Part shown: positions 26,302-35,414 of the stretch, in pieces
How the letters are laid out: the number at the start of each line of letters is the position of its first letter
Numbering within the stretch: the stretch's first letter is position 1
IMG/VR virus record: IMGVR_UViG_3300025319_000050
Span: 1 to 40,260 of that record
Source of the DNA: a virus
DNA: 40,260 bases
Reading direction: 5' to 3' (one strand)
Notes under the pieces: model-generated
Seen by the model: the letters and a program-made list of their open reading frames with translations, nothing else
Told to the model about the DNA's origin: nothing
Database searches by the model: none
Position numbers and translations under genes: made by a program

Positions 26302-26387
26302 GGTTCATCCTCCCATCCCGAGCGCAACCAGAGTATGACCCCTATCAAGACCACTAGCGGCGGGATGACGTTGAACCAGTCGGTCAT
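26298..26387 (-). CDS. 29-residue transmembrane protein coupled to the holin-like gene
   Basis: A very short gene with product MTDWFNVIPPLVVLIGVILW followed by LRSGWEDEP, i.e. one membrane helix with a short N-terminus and a charged end. Its ATG overlaps the upstream TGA (CCATGACC) and its TGA overlaps the ATG of the holin-like gene (CCATGAAC), so it is coupled on both sides. Position and topology suggest a lysis role, such as a pinholin or antiholin, but nothing confirms that. Confidence 0.65.
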   Translation of the reverse strand: MTDWFNVIPPLVVLIGVILWLRSGWEDEP

Positions 26388-26737
26388 GGAAGATATTTCC
26401 CGCAATGTTCCTCGTCCAACGCCCACGGTTCGACAATGTAACGGCAGATGAATCGAGCCTCGGCGCCACGCCATCCCTCATCGTGCACCAGGCGCTGCAA
26501 CCGCTTCGTCAATGTCCATTCGCCTCGCCGGGGCAGCGACCAGAACATCAGCGTGCCGTAGGTTAGATTGTATATCACGTCGAGCGGATAACCGACGAAC
26601 AGGATCAGGTAACCCAAGACGCGCGTGCCCAGGCTCGCTTTGCCTTTCAGATAGCGGTCACGGATGCGCATCAAGTTTACGAACAGCAACCAGAACAGCA
26701 CCGTCCAAAATAGCCACCACAGGATTTGCGTCATCAT
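26384..26737 (-). CDS. Membrane protein of the lysis region
   Basis: A 117-residue product with TGGAGG before the double ATG at 26732-26737. Residues 1-24 form a strong hydrophobic helix (QILWWLFWTVLFWLLFVNLM) and residues 35-60 a second (LGTRVLGYLILFVGYPLDVI); the rest is soluble (EGWRGAEARFICRYIVEPWA). Possible roles include holin partner or superinfection factor. No canonical spanin features such as a lipobox or long coiled coil are visible. Confidence 0.65.
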   Translation of the reverse strand: MMTQILWWLFWTVLFWLLFVNLMRIRDRYLKGKASLGTRVLGYLILFVGYPLDVIYNLTYGTLMFWSLPRRGEWTLTKRLQRLVHDEGWRGAEARFICRYIVEPWALDEEHCGKYLP

Positions 26738-26738
26738 G

Positions 26739-27212
26739 TTAGCCTCCAAAGAGATTGCTTTCGTCTCGAATCTCGATCCGCGCCTGATCGCCGCCTTGCA
26801 GGTGCGGCACGAGGCGCTTGTACCAACGCTCGTAGGCGCCCACGCTTGCGCCGATGAAGCCCGAGCCGATGCGGTTGTTGTTGGCGGTGTCGCCGAGCAG
26901 GATGCAGGCGTCGGTATCTTTCTCGGTGTTACCGACGTGGATGTAGACGTTCTCGAAGCCCGGCACGTCGAGTACTTGCACGTGCCAGGTGAACCAATCG
27001 GGGAAGCGGCGGCGGTACGCATCGGTGAGCGGCGAGAGCGCCTTGCGCAGTGCAAGCTCGTAGCCACCGGCCGGGATGCGTGTCTCGCCCGCGAGCTTGG
27101 CCGCGCGGGCCTCATCCTCCAGCGCGTAGGAGAAGAACGCGCCATCGAGAAAGAAAAGCCCGAGCGTGTCGTTGCCGTTGTCAGAGTAGCGTTGGAGGAG
27201 GTGGTTTAGCAT
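26739..27212 (-). CDS. DUF5675 family protein, possible lysis-region enzyme
   Basis: A 157-residue product. Start ATG 27210-27212; a TTG at 27251 would add 13 residues. The DUF5675 pattern is clear: GLFFLDGAFFSYALEDE, then TRIPAGGYELALRK, FTWHVQVLDVPGFENVYIH and VGNTEKDTDACILLGDT. The conserved HVGNT..DT..C stretch looks like an active or binding site, but the activity of the family is not established. It occupies the place where an endolysin would be expected. Confidence 0.78.
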   Translation of the reverse strand: MLNHLLQRYSDNGNDTLGLFFLDGAFFSYALEDEARAAKLAGETRIPAGGYELALRKALSPLTDAYRRRFPDWFTWHVQVLDVPGFENVYIHVGNTEKDTDACILLGDTANNNRIGSGFIGASVGAYERWYKRLVPHLQGGDQARIEIRDESNLFGG

Positions 27213-27243
27213 CGTTTTCACGCGAAGTGGGCGGAGAGTTTCA

Positions 27244-29220
27244 TCACACAACTACCAATGCCGTGAACCGTACACCGTTTACCGCACAATTATTCGGAGA
27301 CGTTTGTGTTCTTATTGCAAAATCATATCTGTGTACTCCATCAGTTCCGTCTATCGAGGAATCAAGAGTTGCGTTAAACGGTGCGTATTGATTGTTCGCG
27401 GTAGGCCCCCACTGTTGGAGTGCCGTAGGTAACGGTGTGCCCGAACCATCTTTCAGAATACCGACGTAAGAGTTTACGTTGGCGAGCGCATTGTTCACGG
27501 AACCGGCGGCTTGCAACATGGCGGTCGCGCCATCCGCCCATTGCCAGAACGATATAGAGGTGATGTGGGTTGTTATTTTAACCCAGTTGCCGGTATTGGT
27601 TGTCGAATCCGGCGGTAACGATGACAGGACCAACGTTTGGCGCTCGAAAAAACTACCGACGTTATTCTGAGTACCGGCGTTTATACCGAGACCTATACAA
27701 GAAGTCAGTGTGCCACCGGAAGTCCAAGGATTGACAAACGTGGTTCCTACCAGATCAATTTGTGTGGAATTTATTTTCGTTCCTACCCATGTGCCGTTCG
27801 CTTCAGTCGTCCCGCCAACACCGGCCACGACTACGGTATTCCCGCTCGTAAAACCCGACGTTGATACCACCGTTATTCTTATTGCGCCAGACCCATTATT
27901 AGCGGTCCCGATTACGTTCGTGCTTTCACCCGCACTTATGTGGTTGGCGCCGCCGATACATCTGCGCGTGGCGTCACCTGTTTTGATTGTAAAACCAGTT
28001 TCTGCATCAATCGTCTCTATGGTTGCAGAAAAATCTATAGCAAAGACTCCGTTGTTCAGGTACGCATAAGCCAAATAATTAACGTCATTCGTCATCTTCT
28101 GGCCCGGCGTGCCATTGATGGTGCAATTCAACGCATTAGTGGTCAGTCCATCCGGGACGGAGGTGAGATGCCATTGCCCTGCTGAATCTTTCAGCCACAA
28201 ACCCGAACCATTCCGGGAACTGGTTTGCATCCCGTGGTTATCGATGAAATTCGATAGGAATCGCATTCTCCCATCTATCAATCGTGGGAATGCGGTGTAA
28301 TCAGGGGAACCGGCAACGATGGCCCATTGAAAGCCGCCAGTTCCGTTTGAACAGGACAGACTCACGGTTTGAGTCCTGTCCTGCGCGTCAGCAAGTATCG
28401 TTATGGTCGGCGCTGTGCCAATTCCACGCAGTTTTATTACATCTCCAGCAAAAGCGTTTATCGTTTGCTTGGCGCTGCCTGTATTGGCGAAGGTCACGAT
28501 CAATCCAGCGATGGCGGCAGATGCTTGCGGCAGGTTGTAGATTTGTGCAATGCTGGCGCTGAACGGCACTAATATCGCGCCCATGTCACTTTGCAACATG
28601 TTGTATGTACTGGACGTTGCAACCAAAAAAGATGATAGCGGGGTTTGAAGTATTCGTTGCGCACCGGCTGGTGTCGCGGCGGAAAGCAGTGTGTCGATGT
28701 ATGCAGAAACAGGCCCGAGATTCGCGGATGTGCCAGCCGCGGCGATAGGTTTCTTGTTCGCATCGTAGGCCGCGAACTTGTTGGCGCGCGCGAACGGCAG
28801 CACGAGATCGGCAGGCGCGGTGCCTTCGGATGCCTGCACGAGCATAGCGCGGTCGAGATCGGCCTGAATCTGCTGCAACAGCATCACCGCGCGATCAAGC
28901 GCGGTCTCGTGCGCCTCGGCCGGGAACTTGCCACCGGTGATGTAATCGGTGGTCTGTGTCTTGGCGAGCTTGCGCCGCAGGGTGAGCTTGGTGCCGGAAG
29001 CGGGAGCGATGAGCATCGTCACCGTGCCACCGCTGGGCCACGGACCGGCGTTCACCGTGTAGTGCGTGGTGAGTGCCTTCACGGTCTCCACCCCTGCGGC
29101 GCTCGTTTCGATTACCTCGAGATCGGACTCGGCGAAAATCTTGAAGGCGAAGGTGAAGGCGACTTGCGCGCCGGTGCCGGCGTAGGGGCCTGAAACGGAA
29201 GTCGGTGTTTGAACGGTCAT
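27244..29220 (-). CDS. Tail fibre / receptor-binding protein
   Basis: A 658-residue product starting MTVQTPTSVSGPYAGTGAQV at 29220. The N-terminal 180 residues are the conserved attachment part of T7-like fibres (VAFTFAFKIFAESDLEVIET, then LRRKLAKTQTTDYITGGKFP and a coiled-coil RAVMLLQQIQADLDRAMLVQ). From about residue 215 on the sequence is beta-rich, repetitive and Asn/Thr-rich, and the DNA becomes visibly less GC-rich (about 27,250-28,700). This C-terminal part probably binds the receptor and may have been exchanged between phages. It ends the structural gene block. Confidence 0.82.
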   Translation of the reverse strand: MTVQTPTSVSGPYAGTGAQVAFTFAFKIFAESDLEVIETSAAGVETVKALTTHYTVNAGPWPSGGTVTMLIAPASGTKLTLRRKLAKTQTTDYITGGKFPAEAHETALDRAVMLLQQIQADLDRAMLVQASEGTAPADLVLPFARANKFAAYDANKKPIAAAGTSANLGPVSAYIDTLLSAATPAGAQRILQTPLSSFLVATSSTYNMLQSDMGAILVPFSASIAQIYNLPQASAAIAGLIVTFANTGSAKQTINAFAGDVIKLRGIGTAPTITILADAQDRTQTVSLSCSNGTGGFQWAIVAGSPDYTAFPRLIDGRMRFLSNFIDNHGMQTSSRNGSGLWLKDSAGQWHLTSVPDGLTTNALNCTINGTPGQKMTNDVNYLAYAYLNNGVFAIDFSATIETIDAETGFTIKTGDATRRCIGGANHISAGESTNVIGTANNGSGAIRITVVSTSGFTSGNTVVVAGVGGTTEANGTWVGTKINSTQIDLVGTTFVNPWTSGGTLTSCIGLGINAGTQNNVGSFFERQTLVLSSLPPDSTTNTGNWVKITTHITSISFWQWADGATAMLQAAGSVNNALANVNSYVGILKDGSGTPLPTALQQWGPTANNQYAPFNATLDSSIDGTDGVHRYDFAIRTQTSPNNCAVNGVRFTALVVV

Positions 29221-29263
29221 GGGTTCGATCCTAATAGGCGACGGGGACAAAACAAGTGCGGGA

Positions 29264-32050
29264 TCATCTCGTGGTATCAATCAGGTTTTGAATCGACGGG
29301 GGTAAGCGATCTTCACCGACCTTGTGTTCTAGCTTGAGCGCGCGATACCGGTTCAAGCGGTCGCGAAACTCCTGGTTCTTTTGATACAGCGTGGCGCGCG
29401 CCAGTTCGTCGAATTTCTGCTGCACGTTCTTGATGAGATCGATGCGCGAATCTGGTGTGGCGTTTTGATATACCGAGCTGTTGAGTGTCTTGTCCAGTAA
29501 ATCGTAAAAGTTTTTACCGTCCACGCGCACGCTTTTGCGGCTTGCCTCGACGTATTGAAAATACTCATCTGCTGTCAGGCGCATGCCCTCGATACGTCGC
29601 GCCGGCATGGTGAGTGGGACGCGCTTGGTTTCCATCATCAGGGAGGCGATGTCGAGTTTCACCGGATCGTCGCTCATGGCTTTATTCGGTAGCGGGGCCA
29701 ACACGCCAAGCAAGTCGCCGCGTGGGTGATAACGGACATCGCCGAACATATCGAGCGCTGGCGGCAAACCTTCCGAAAGAGACGCAAGTCCACTGGTCGC
29801 CTTGAGCTTATCGGCGGTGGTCCAGGCTTCGCGGATGATCGGGTCTTGAATCTTTCCAAGATCGCGGCGCAGCGCGGAAAAGGGGATGAACGCCCCCGTC
29901 ATGGAATCCTGCCAGGATTTGAAATACCGATCCGGGTCTGCCAGCGCTTCGTTGAAACGCGACAGCCCGGAGATGAACGTCTTTGACATCGTGTTCTCGG
30001 CGATGCCACCGACAATGGCCGCTGTCAGGTGTACGATCCGATCATCTTCCGGGGTCAGGTTATCGTCGCTATCTGACCATTGCGTGATTTCTACCATGTC
30101 GGCAACCGAACCGATGATGAAGGCCAAGGGCTCGGCGCGGGCATAGCTCTGATAGGTCACCTCGCCGGTAGCGGGGTTCGTTATCACACCGCTATAGGGC
30201 TGCCACCCGGTTGCTTCCAGCATCTTGCGCGCTTGCGGGTTAGACGGCCCTCCGCCCGTGATCATCCCGGAGCCTGCCGCGAGCGCGACGGACGCCGCGG
30301 TCATCGTTCCCATTGAAATCCGAGCGAGCGCCAGATCGCGTTGAGGTCCGCCCGCGGCGATCTCCGCGCGGATGCGAGATGAGAAAAGTCCGAGCGGCGT
30401 GCGCTCGACAAAGGCCGCCTTGAAGATGTTGGCCGGTGTACGAATGAAGGGGGCCAAAAATTTAAGCCCAGGCATTCTGTTCACGATCCCCTGTATCTCG
30501 CGCCCGGTGGGGCCGAGCGGGTTCTGGAAGGTGGCGTATAGCGCGGCATCCTCGGCCTGCTTCAAGAATTGCGCGGGAGGATTTTCGATCAGGCGATGCA
30601 CGATCCTCGCCGTTTCCACATCGGACAGATTTTGCGCGATCTTTTGTTGCGCTGCCTCGCGATAGGCCAAGCGCGCCACTTCGGCGCGGCGCCCGATGGT
30701 TTTGAAAAACTCATCCTCGCCGGTGAGCATTCGTTCAGTCGGGAACCTGATTACCGTTCCAAAGGCGTCCACGGCACGGCCAAACGTGCCTGAAATTTCA
30801 AGATTCTCGGAGGAGATCGCGCGCCGGATCGGCGCTTCGTATTTATAGACGTTATCCGAGACTTCCCCGGTTTTAATCGCCTTGCCTGCGAGGCGCATGG
30901 CATCGCGCCAACCGGAGATTGCCCCGTAAAACTTCGCTGACGCTTCGCCCACCATGACATGCTCATCGCCGCTCAAGAAGCGTCCCAGACGCGCCGCCAC
31001 GGCGGTCTCGGCAACCCCCATCGTTTGAAAAAGCGCATTCCCTCCGGTGTTGATCGCGTGAGTCTTAATGCCTGAGAGAATTGAGTTGACGAAAAGCTCA
31101 TTCAAGACCCCCAGCGCCTTCGACTTCTGGTAATCGCGGGCGATCTTGTTGACCCCTTCCACGCTGTCCACCAGGGAGAGCGCTTCGGCTAAGTCCTGAA
31201 CATCGCGCCCGTGCATGGTTTCCACCAATTCAGACATGCGCGCGACCTGCGTGGCATCGGTCGCGGTGGGAATTTTGAAGGCGTTCAACGCACGGCCCGT
31301 CTCGGCGCGGGCGCCGGTAAACTCGACTTGGTACTCGCGGTGGAAATCGAGTTGCCGGCGGAATGACAGTTTTTCCGTATCGCTCGCCAGCCCGCCTTGA
31401 ACCTTGCGCGCAAGCTGGATAACACGCTCAGCGGATGAGTTAAGCACCTGGCGCGCGGCCAGGATCGTTTCTGGATTCAGTACGCCGCCCGATTCCCGCG
31501 ATAGCACCTTTTGCACAACCTCAGTGTCCACGTCCAATTCAGAGGCGAGCGCGGCAAGCTGCTCCTGACCGATCTTTCCGCGCCGCGCCGTGTTGATGGA
31601 CGCTTTGTTGCGCTCGGCCACATCGGCGATCACGGCCTTGATGTCGTCGGTGGTCTCGATGCGGTCGAAATTAATCTGGTGCGTGGCGTCAAGATCGTAG
31701 TCACCGAGATTGAGACCGAGCACGCGCTTCGCCTCCTCGGGAGTCCCCGGCTCTGCCGGCGGTTTCCCCGGTGGCGGTGGCTCGATGACGGGCTGGGGCC
31801 TCTCGATAATCAGAGGCTCTTTCTTGATCGGTTTCGCTACGGTCTTGGTGCGTTTGATTACCTGCCCGATAAGATCGCTGAATGCGCTGGCTACCTGAAC
31901 TCGCTCGCCGGCGCCACCATCCTGCTCGATCGCCGCATCGGGTGCGGCATCGTCCAAACCAGGAAGCGGTGCCGGCTCTATCAGCGCCAGTTGCTTTTGC
32001 AACTCTCGCTCCGTGGATACGTTGCCGTCTTGGCTTACGTCGAGTTTCAT
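29264..32050 (-). CDS. Large internal virion (DNA ejection) protein
   Basis: A 928-residue product, start overlapping the upstream stop (AAATGAAAC). Mostly helical, with a Pro-rich segment near residues 80-105 (KKEPLIIERPQPVIEPPPPG) and hydrophobic patches (RISMGTMTAASVALAAGSGM, about 585-605) that could insert in a membrane. Position after gp14/gp15-like genes and before the fibre gene is that of T7 gp16, which forms the ejection conduit. No lytic transglycosylase motif is visible, unlike T7 gp16. Confidence 0.72.
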   Translation of the reverse strand: MKLDVSQDGNVSTERELQKQLALIEPAPLPGLDDAAPDAAIEQDGGAGERVQVASAFSDLIGQVIKRTKTVAKPIKKEPLIIERPQPVIEPPPPGKPPAEPGTPEEAKRVLGLNLGDYDLDATHQINFDRIETTDDIKAVIADVAERNKASINTARRGKIGQEQLAALASELDVDTEVVQKVLSRESGGVLNPETILAARQVLNSSAERVIQLARKVQGGLASDTEKLSFRRQLDFHREYQVEFTGARAETGRALNAFKIPTATDATQVARMSELVETMHGRDVQDLAEALSLVDSVEGVNKIARDYQKSKALGVLNELFVNSILSGIKTHAINTGGNALFQTMGVAETAVAARLGRFLSGDEHVMVGEASAKFYGAISGWRDAMRLAGKAIKTGEVSDNVYKYEAPIRRAISSENLEISGTFGRAVDAFGTVIRFPTERMLTGEDEFFKTIGRRAEVARLAYREAAQQKIAQNLSDVETARIVHRLIENPPAQFLKQAEDAALYATFQNPLGPTGREIQGIVNRMPGLKFLAPFIRTPANIFKAAFVERTPLGLFSSRIRAEIAAGGPQRDLALARISMGTMTAASVALAAGSGMITGGGPSNPQARKMLEATGWQPYSGVITNPATGEVTYQSYARAEPLAFIIGSVADMVEITQWSDSDDNLTPEDDRIVHLTAAIVGGIAENTMSKTFISGLSRFNEALADPDRYFKSWQDSMTGAFIPFSALRRDLGKIQDPIIREAWTTADKLKATSGLASLSEGLPPALDMFGDVRYHPRGDLLGVLAPLPNKAMSDDPVKLDIASLMMETKRVPLTMPARRIEGMRLTADEYFQYVEASRKSVRVDGKNFYDLLDKTLNSSVYQNATPDSRIDLIKNVQQKFDELARATLYQKNQEFRDRLNRYRALKLEHKVGEDRLPPSIQNLIDTTR

Positions 32051-32913
32051 TTATTCGCCCTCGTCTTGATCCACGCGCCGACCTTTGCCAATACACCGCC
32101 CTCGGCGCCCTCTTTCGATGCCGCCAAGTCAGCCGAGTTTTTCATCATCTCGCGCCCACCGCGCCACATGGCCTTTAAGAGACTCGATGCGGCGAAGATG
32201 ACGGGAGCCGCCACGCCCGCGCCGATAGCGTTATCCACCGCATTTTTGAATCTGCCCTCGGCGTCCGATTCGTTTTCGTTGTCCGACACATAGGCGAGAA
32301 AATCGCTTTGCAGTCCGACCGACTGTAGCAATCCGGCGAAGCGCTCCATGTGAGGGTCGAGCGCCGTGACAGAGGTCATAAAATCAGCGCCGATTGCTTG
32401 AGCAACTTTCTGCCCAACACCGAGCGCGGCCCCACCCACCGCCATGCCGGCGCCGAATGCCCGCATGTATCCCATGAACGGCACGGTGAACTTGGCGAGT
32501 TCCTGCGTCATCTTGTCGCTTGCCGAGTCGTGAGACTTGAGATACTTGAAAAATCCATCTATCGGGCCGGTGATCGCACGCGGAAGGTTCTCATTAAGCC
32601 AACGATCTCCAGCATCCACCGCCTCGTTGCCAATGAGGAGCCGGAAGGTGTTATCGGCGCCGTCTATCACGCCCTTGGTGACGTTCGCCGGCATTCGCTG
32701 GGCGAAGCTCTCGATCTCTTGCAGCAACGAGGCGGGCTTAGCGCCGGGTTGTTCACCCGCACTCTTGGCCTCCTCGCCCATCTTGCCCATGAACGCCTCG
32801 TGCTCATCGAGACGCCGCGCCTCTCCCAGATCGCGCTCAAAGGTTAGCGTCTCGCGGTCCTGGCCGGCGATTTCCAGGTAGCGCGCGGAGAGATCGTCTG
32901 GCGCCTGGCTCAT
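32047..32913 (-). CDS. Internal virion protein
   Basis: A 288-residue product coupled on both sides by four-base overlaps. The N-terminal third is charged and helical (ERDLGEARRLDEHEAFMGKM). Two Gly/Ala-rich hydrophobic stretches follow (YMRAFGAGMAVGGAALGVGQ near residues 150-170 and AIGAGVAAPVIFAASSLLKA near 230-250) that could span a membrane during ejection. I recognise no family; membership of the ejection module is inferred from position and composition. Confidence 0.65.
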   Translation of the reverse strand: MSQAPDDLSARYLEIAGQDRETLTFERDLGEARRLDEHEAFMGKMGEEAKSAGEQPGAKPASLLQEIESFAQRMPANVTKGVIDGADNTFRLLIGNEAVDAGDRWLNENLPRAITGPIDGFFKYLKSHDSASDKMTQELAKFTVPFMGYMRAFGAGMAVGGAALGVGQKVAQAIGADFMTSVTALDPHMERFAGLLQSVGLQSDFLAYVSDNENESDAEGRFKNAVDNAIGAGVAAPVIFAASSLLKAMWRGGREMMKNSADLAASKEGAEGGVLAKVGAWIKTRANK

Positions 32914-34409
32914 GGCCTGCCCTCGGCTTTGCGTTGATTTTCATCGAGCTGCATCAGCACGGACTCGAGCTGCTTTTTCAGCACGCCCGCCTCGTGCCCA
33001 CGGATAGCGCCACGCGCCTTAGCGGCTTCAAGTTCCGCGATGGACTTGTAGGGCAACTTCTGCAACCGCTGGCGCAACATGGCGAGATCCCGCTCAGCGT
33101 CCGCCCGGACGTAGGTCTTGATAACCTGTTCGGAAATTTCAATGGATTTCGACGCCCGCTCCTTCAACGGCAACTGCTCCACCGTTTCATAAAGTCGAGT
33201 GAGGGCATAGTTCGCCCGCTTCGCTATCTCCGGGTCAAGTTGCGAGATCAAACCGTCCACGAGGCCAAACTCGCCTTTGATGCGGCGCACGGCCTCTTTG
33301 CCGCTTTGGGTGTTGCGCCAATCGGAGGCGTCCTTCTCGCGCTGGCGGCGCTCGTCAATCAGCTTCAAGCGCGTATCCATCGTCAGGCGGGAATCGGTCG
33401 CGATTTCGCGTTCGGATCGCGCCATCGGATCGAGCTTGTATTCTGCGAGCGCGTGCGGGTTATCGTTCACCGGCCCACCCTTGGCGGCGGCGGAAAGCAA
33501 CTGACGGCTGATCCCCGGATCAAGGTAATCTTTCTCGACCATGCGCTCAAGGATTTCAGGCGATAGACGCCCTTGCATGAAAAGCAACGTCGCCTCGCGC
33601 TCCCCGAGCGCATAGCGCGCCTTGCGGGCACGATCTTCTCCAGAACCATAGCTAGATAGAAGCGAGCGCATGGCGGCGGCGTTTTGCTTCCACTTTTCCG
33701 GAGAAACCGACGTATCCGGCTCCGATTCGTAGGCGCGGGCTATCGCTTCGGCCTCGATCACCCCCACTTTTTGCATCGTCGCTTGAAAACTATTTACTAG
33801 CACTTCGCTGTGGAACTTCTGACGAGTCAGTTCAGCTTCTTGTGGGCTAATCGTTCCGGCATGACGCTGCGCCTCGATCGAGGCAAAGCCGAGCGCCGTG
33901 ATATTGCGAAGCTCCTCGCGCGACTCGGCGTGGAAGGAGGCCGCCGCCAGATTATTCCGTCCTACTTCCGATCTCACATTGGAGAGGGCGACGCCTTGTT
34001 GCGTGGCGGTGCTTCGCGCCTTGATGCGTTGCGAGGCGAATACCGGTTGCAGATTCCCGGAAATCTGCCGGGACGTTTCAGGATCGAGACCGTCGGTCAG
34101 CGACGTGGAAAGCTCCCGCTGGAATTTCTCGGAGTCTTTGACGAGCGTCTCGTTGGCCTCGGGATCGAGCGATCGCTGCGTAAACCACGCATCGTAGTCC
34201 ACATGCGCCTGACTCACCCGCTCGGTGACCAACGCCGCCCGTTTGGCGCGCGCCTCACGCTCGGCCATGTCGGCGCTCATCGTGCCAACCTCGCGCCCGA
34301 GCGCCGACAGCTCCGCGCCGAAGGCGCCCGCGAGCTTCGTATTGGCCGGGAGTGGCCCGCGGCTTCCGCCCGGTTGGCTGACCTGGCGCTCGATCAAGTT
34401 AAGTTTCAT
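32910..34409 (-). CDS. Internal virion protein (gp15-like position)
   Basis: A 499-residue, almost wholly helical product rich in Glu, Arg, Ala and Gln (MSADMAEREARAKRAALVTE, KAVRRIKGEFGLVDGL-type stretches, and a C-terminal KKQLESVLMQLDENQRKAEG). Size and place between the gp14-like and large ejection proteins match T7 gp15. Its ATG overlaps the preceding stop. No catalytic motif. The role in the internal core and DNA ejection is inferred. Confidence 0.7.
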   Translation of the reverse strand: MKLNLIERQVSQPGGSRGPLPANTKLAGAFGAELSALGREVGTMSADMAEREARAKRAALVTERVSQAHVDYDAWFTQRSLDPEANETLVKDSEKFQRELSTSLTDGLDPETSRQISGNLQPVFASQRIKARSTATQQGVALSNVRSEVGRNNLAAASFHAESREELRNITALGFASIEAQRHAGTISPQEAELTRQKFHSEVLVNSFQATMQKVGVIEAEAIARAYESEPDTSVSPEKWKQNAAAMRSLLSSYGSGEDRARKARYALGEREATLLFMQGRLSPEILERMVEKDYLDPGISRQLLSAAAKGGPVNDNPHALAEYKLDPMARSEREIATDSRLTMDTRLKLIDERRQREKDASDWRNTQSGKEAVRRIKGEFGLVDGLISQLDPEIAKRANYALTRLYETVEQLPLKERASKSIEISEQVIKTYVRADAERDLAMLRQRLQKLPYKSIAELEAAKARGAIRGHEAGVLKKQLESVLMQLDENQRKAEGRP

Positions 34410-34960
34410 CAGTTGCCCTCGATCGTGCCGTACTCATCACCGGCATCGTTCGTTGTGCGATCCTGACTATTCACGCGATCGTCCGTGCCGCGACTCTGCG
34501 TGGTGCTGCGATTCGTCGGCTGTTGAGAGCGCGAGATATTACTGTAGGTATTTGACGCCGAGCGCGCGGTTTTCAAAAACCCCAATTTTCGCGCGGTGCT
34601 TGCAATCTGCCACTCACCGCTGGCCGCACGGAGGAAGTCGCTCACCTGCTGCTCGCCCTGGCGCTTCAACGCGAGCATATCCTGCTCGCCGCGCAGGATG
34701 GATTCATTCAACGCGAGGATCACGGAGCCGGTGAAGCTGACGCCGCTCTTGGCGACCCCGACGACCTGTTGCCCGAGCGCTTCGCGCAACTGCGTGCGGC
34801 GCACCTGCTCGCGATCGAGCGCGGCTACGCCCTCCTCGATCGCGCCCTGGCGGTAGAACTCGTAATTTTCCGTCGCGGCCTGTTCGACGGCCCTGTTTTC
34901 TATGGCGGTACCGAATATACCGAGCACGCCGCCGATGATGCCGCCGGCCGCTTCAGACAT
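34409..34960 (-). CDS. Internal virion protein (gp14-like)
   Basis: A product of 183 residues from ATG 34958-34960 (GAGG upstream). The N-terminus is a Gly-rich hydrophobic helix (EAAGGIIGGVLGIFGTAIEN), followed by long helices (RREQVRRTQLREAL-type, here DREQVRRTQLREALGQQVVG) and a polar Ser/Thr/Asn-rich tail. This layout is characteristic of T7 gp14-type ejection proteins, which insert into the outer membrane. It overlaps the GNAT-like gene upstream by eight bases. Confidence 0.75.
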   Translation of the reverse strand: MSEAAGGIIGGVLGIFGTAIENRAVEQAATENYEFYRQGAIEEGVAALDREQVRRTQLREALGQQVVGVAKSGVSFTGSVILALNESILRGEQDMLALKRQGEQQVSDFLRAASGEWQIASTARKLGFLKTARSASNTYSNISRSQQPTNRSTTQSRGTDDRVNSQDRTTNDAGDEYGTIEGN

Positions 34961-35414
34961 TGGCAAGCCTCACGTAGTCAGCGCCATCCGAACCGTACTT
35001 GCGCATCAGCCCCTCGCGTGTGCCGCCGAGCACGCGCTCGGCGAATTTAAGCGCCTGCGCATCGTCTGCCCGAACCGCGAGCTGGATGCGGTGCAGAGCG
35101 AAGCGACGACAAGCGTCATCCAGGACCATCCTAGCGATTTTGCAGAAGGCCACCGGAAAACTATTCACCCGCGACGTTGGCACGAACCACGCCTCGCCCA
35201 CGTGTGCGCGCAGCACGTACACGCCCCCGATTGCGATAGTGAGATCGCCAGCGACGGCGGCCCAGGCGCTTCCATTGCGTTGATACATCTCGACCATCTC
35301 GGCGAACTGAGCGTCGCTCATGTCCTGCGTGTTGCGCGGATCGCGCCGCGCGGCGAACACATCGAGCACGTGTTGTAGCGTCATCGGCAAGGCGATCACG
35401 GCGATTTCATTCAT
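34953..35414 (-). CDS. GNAT acetyltransferase-like internal virion protein
   Basis: A 153-residue product; ATG 35412-35414 overlaps the end of the tail-tube B gene. The centre and end follow the GNAT order: GSAWAAVAGDLTIAIGGVYV, GEAWFVPTS, then RFALHRIQLAVRADDAQALK and AERVLGGTREGLMRKYGSDG with DYVRLANV. Similar acetyltransferase-like proteins occupy this slot (T7 gp13 position) in many short-tailed phages. The acetyl-CoA loop (Q/RxxGxG/A) is not clear, so activity is uncertain. Confidence 0.65.
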   Translation of the reverse strand: MNEIAVIALPMTLQHVLDVFAARRDPRNTQDMSDAQFAEMVEMYQRNGSAWAAVAGDLTIAIGGVYVLRAHVGEAWFVPTSRVNSFPVAFCKIARMVLDDACRRFALHRIQLAVRADDAQALKFAERVLGGTREGLMRKYGSDGADYVRLANV

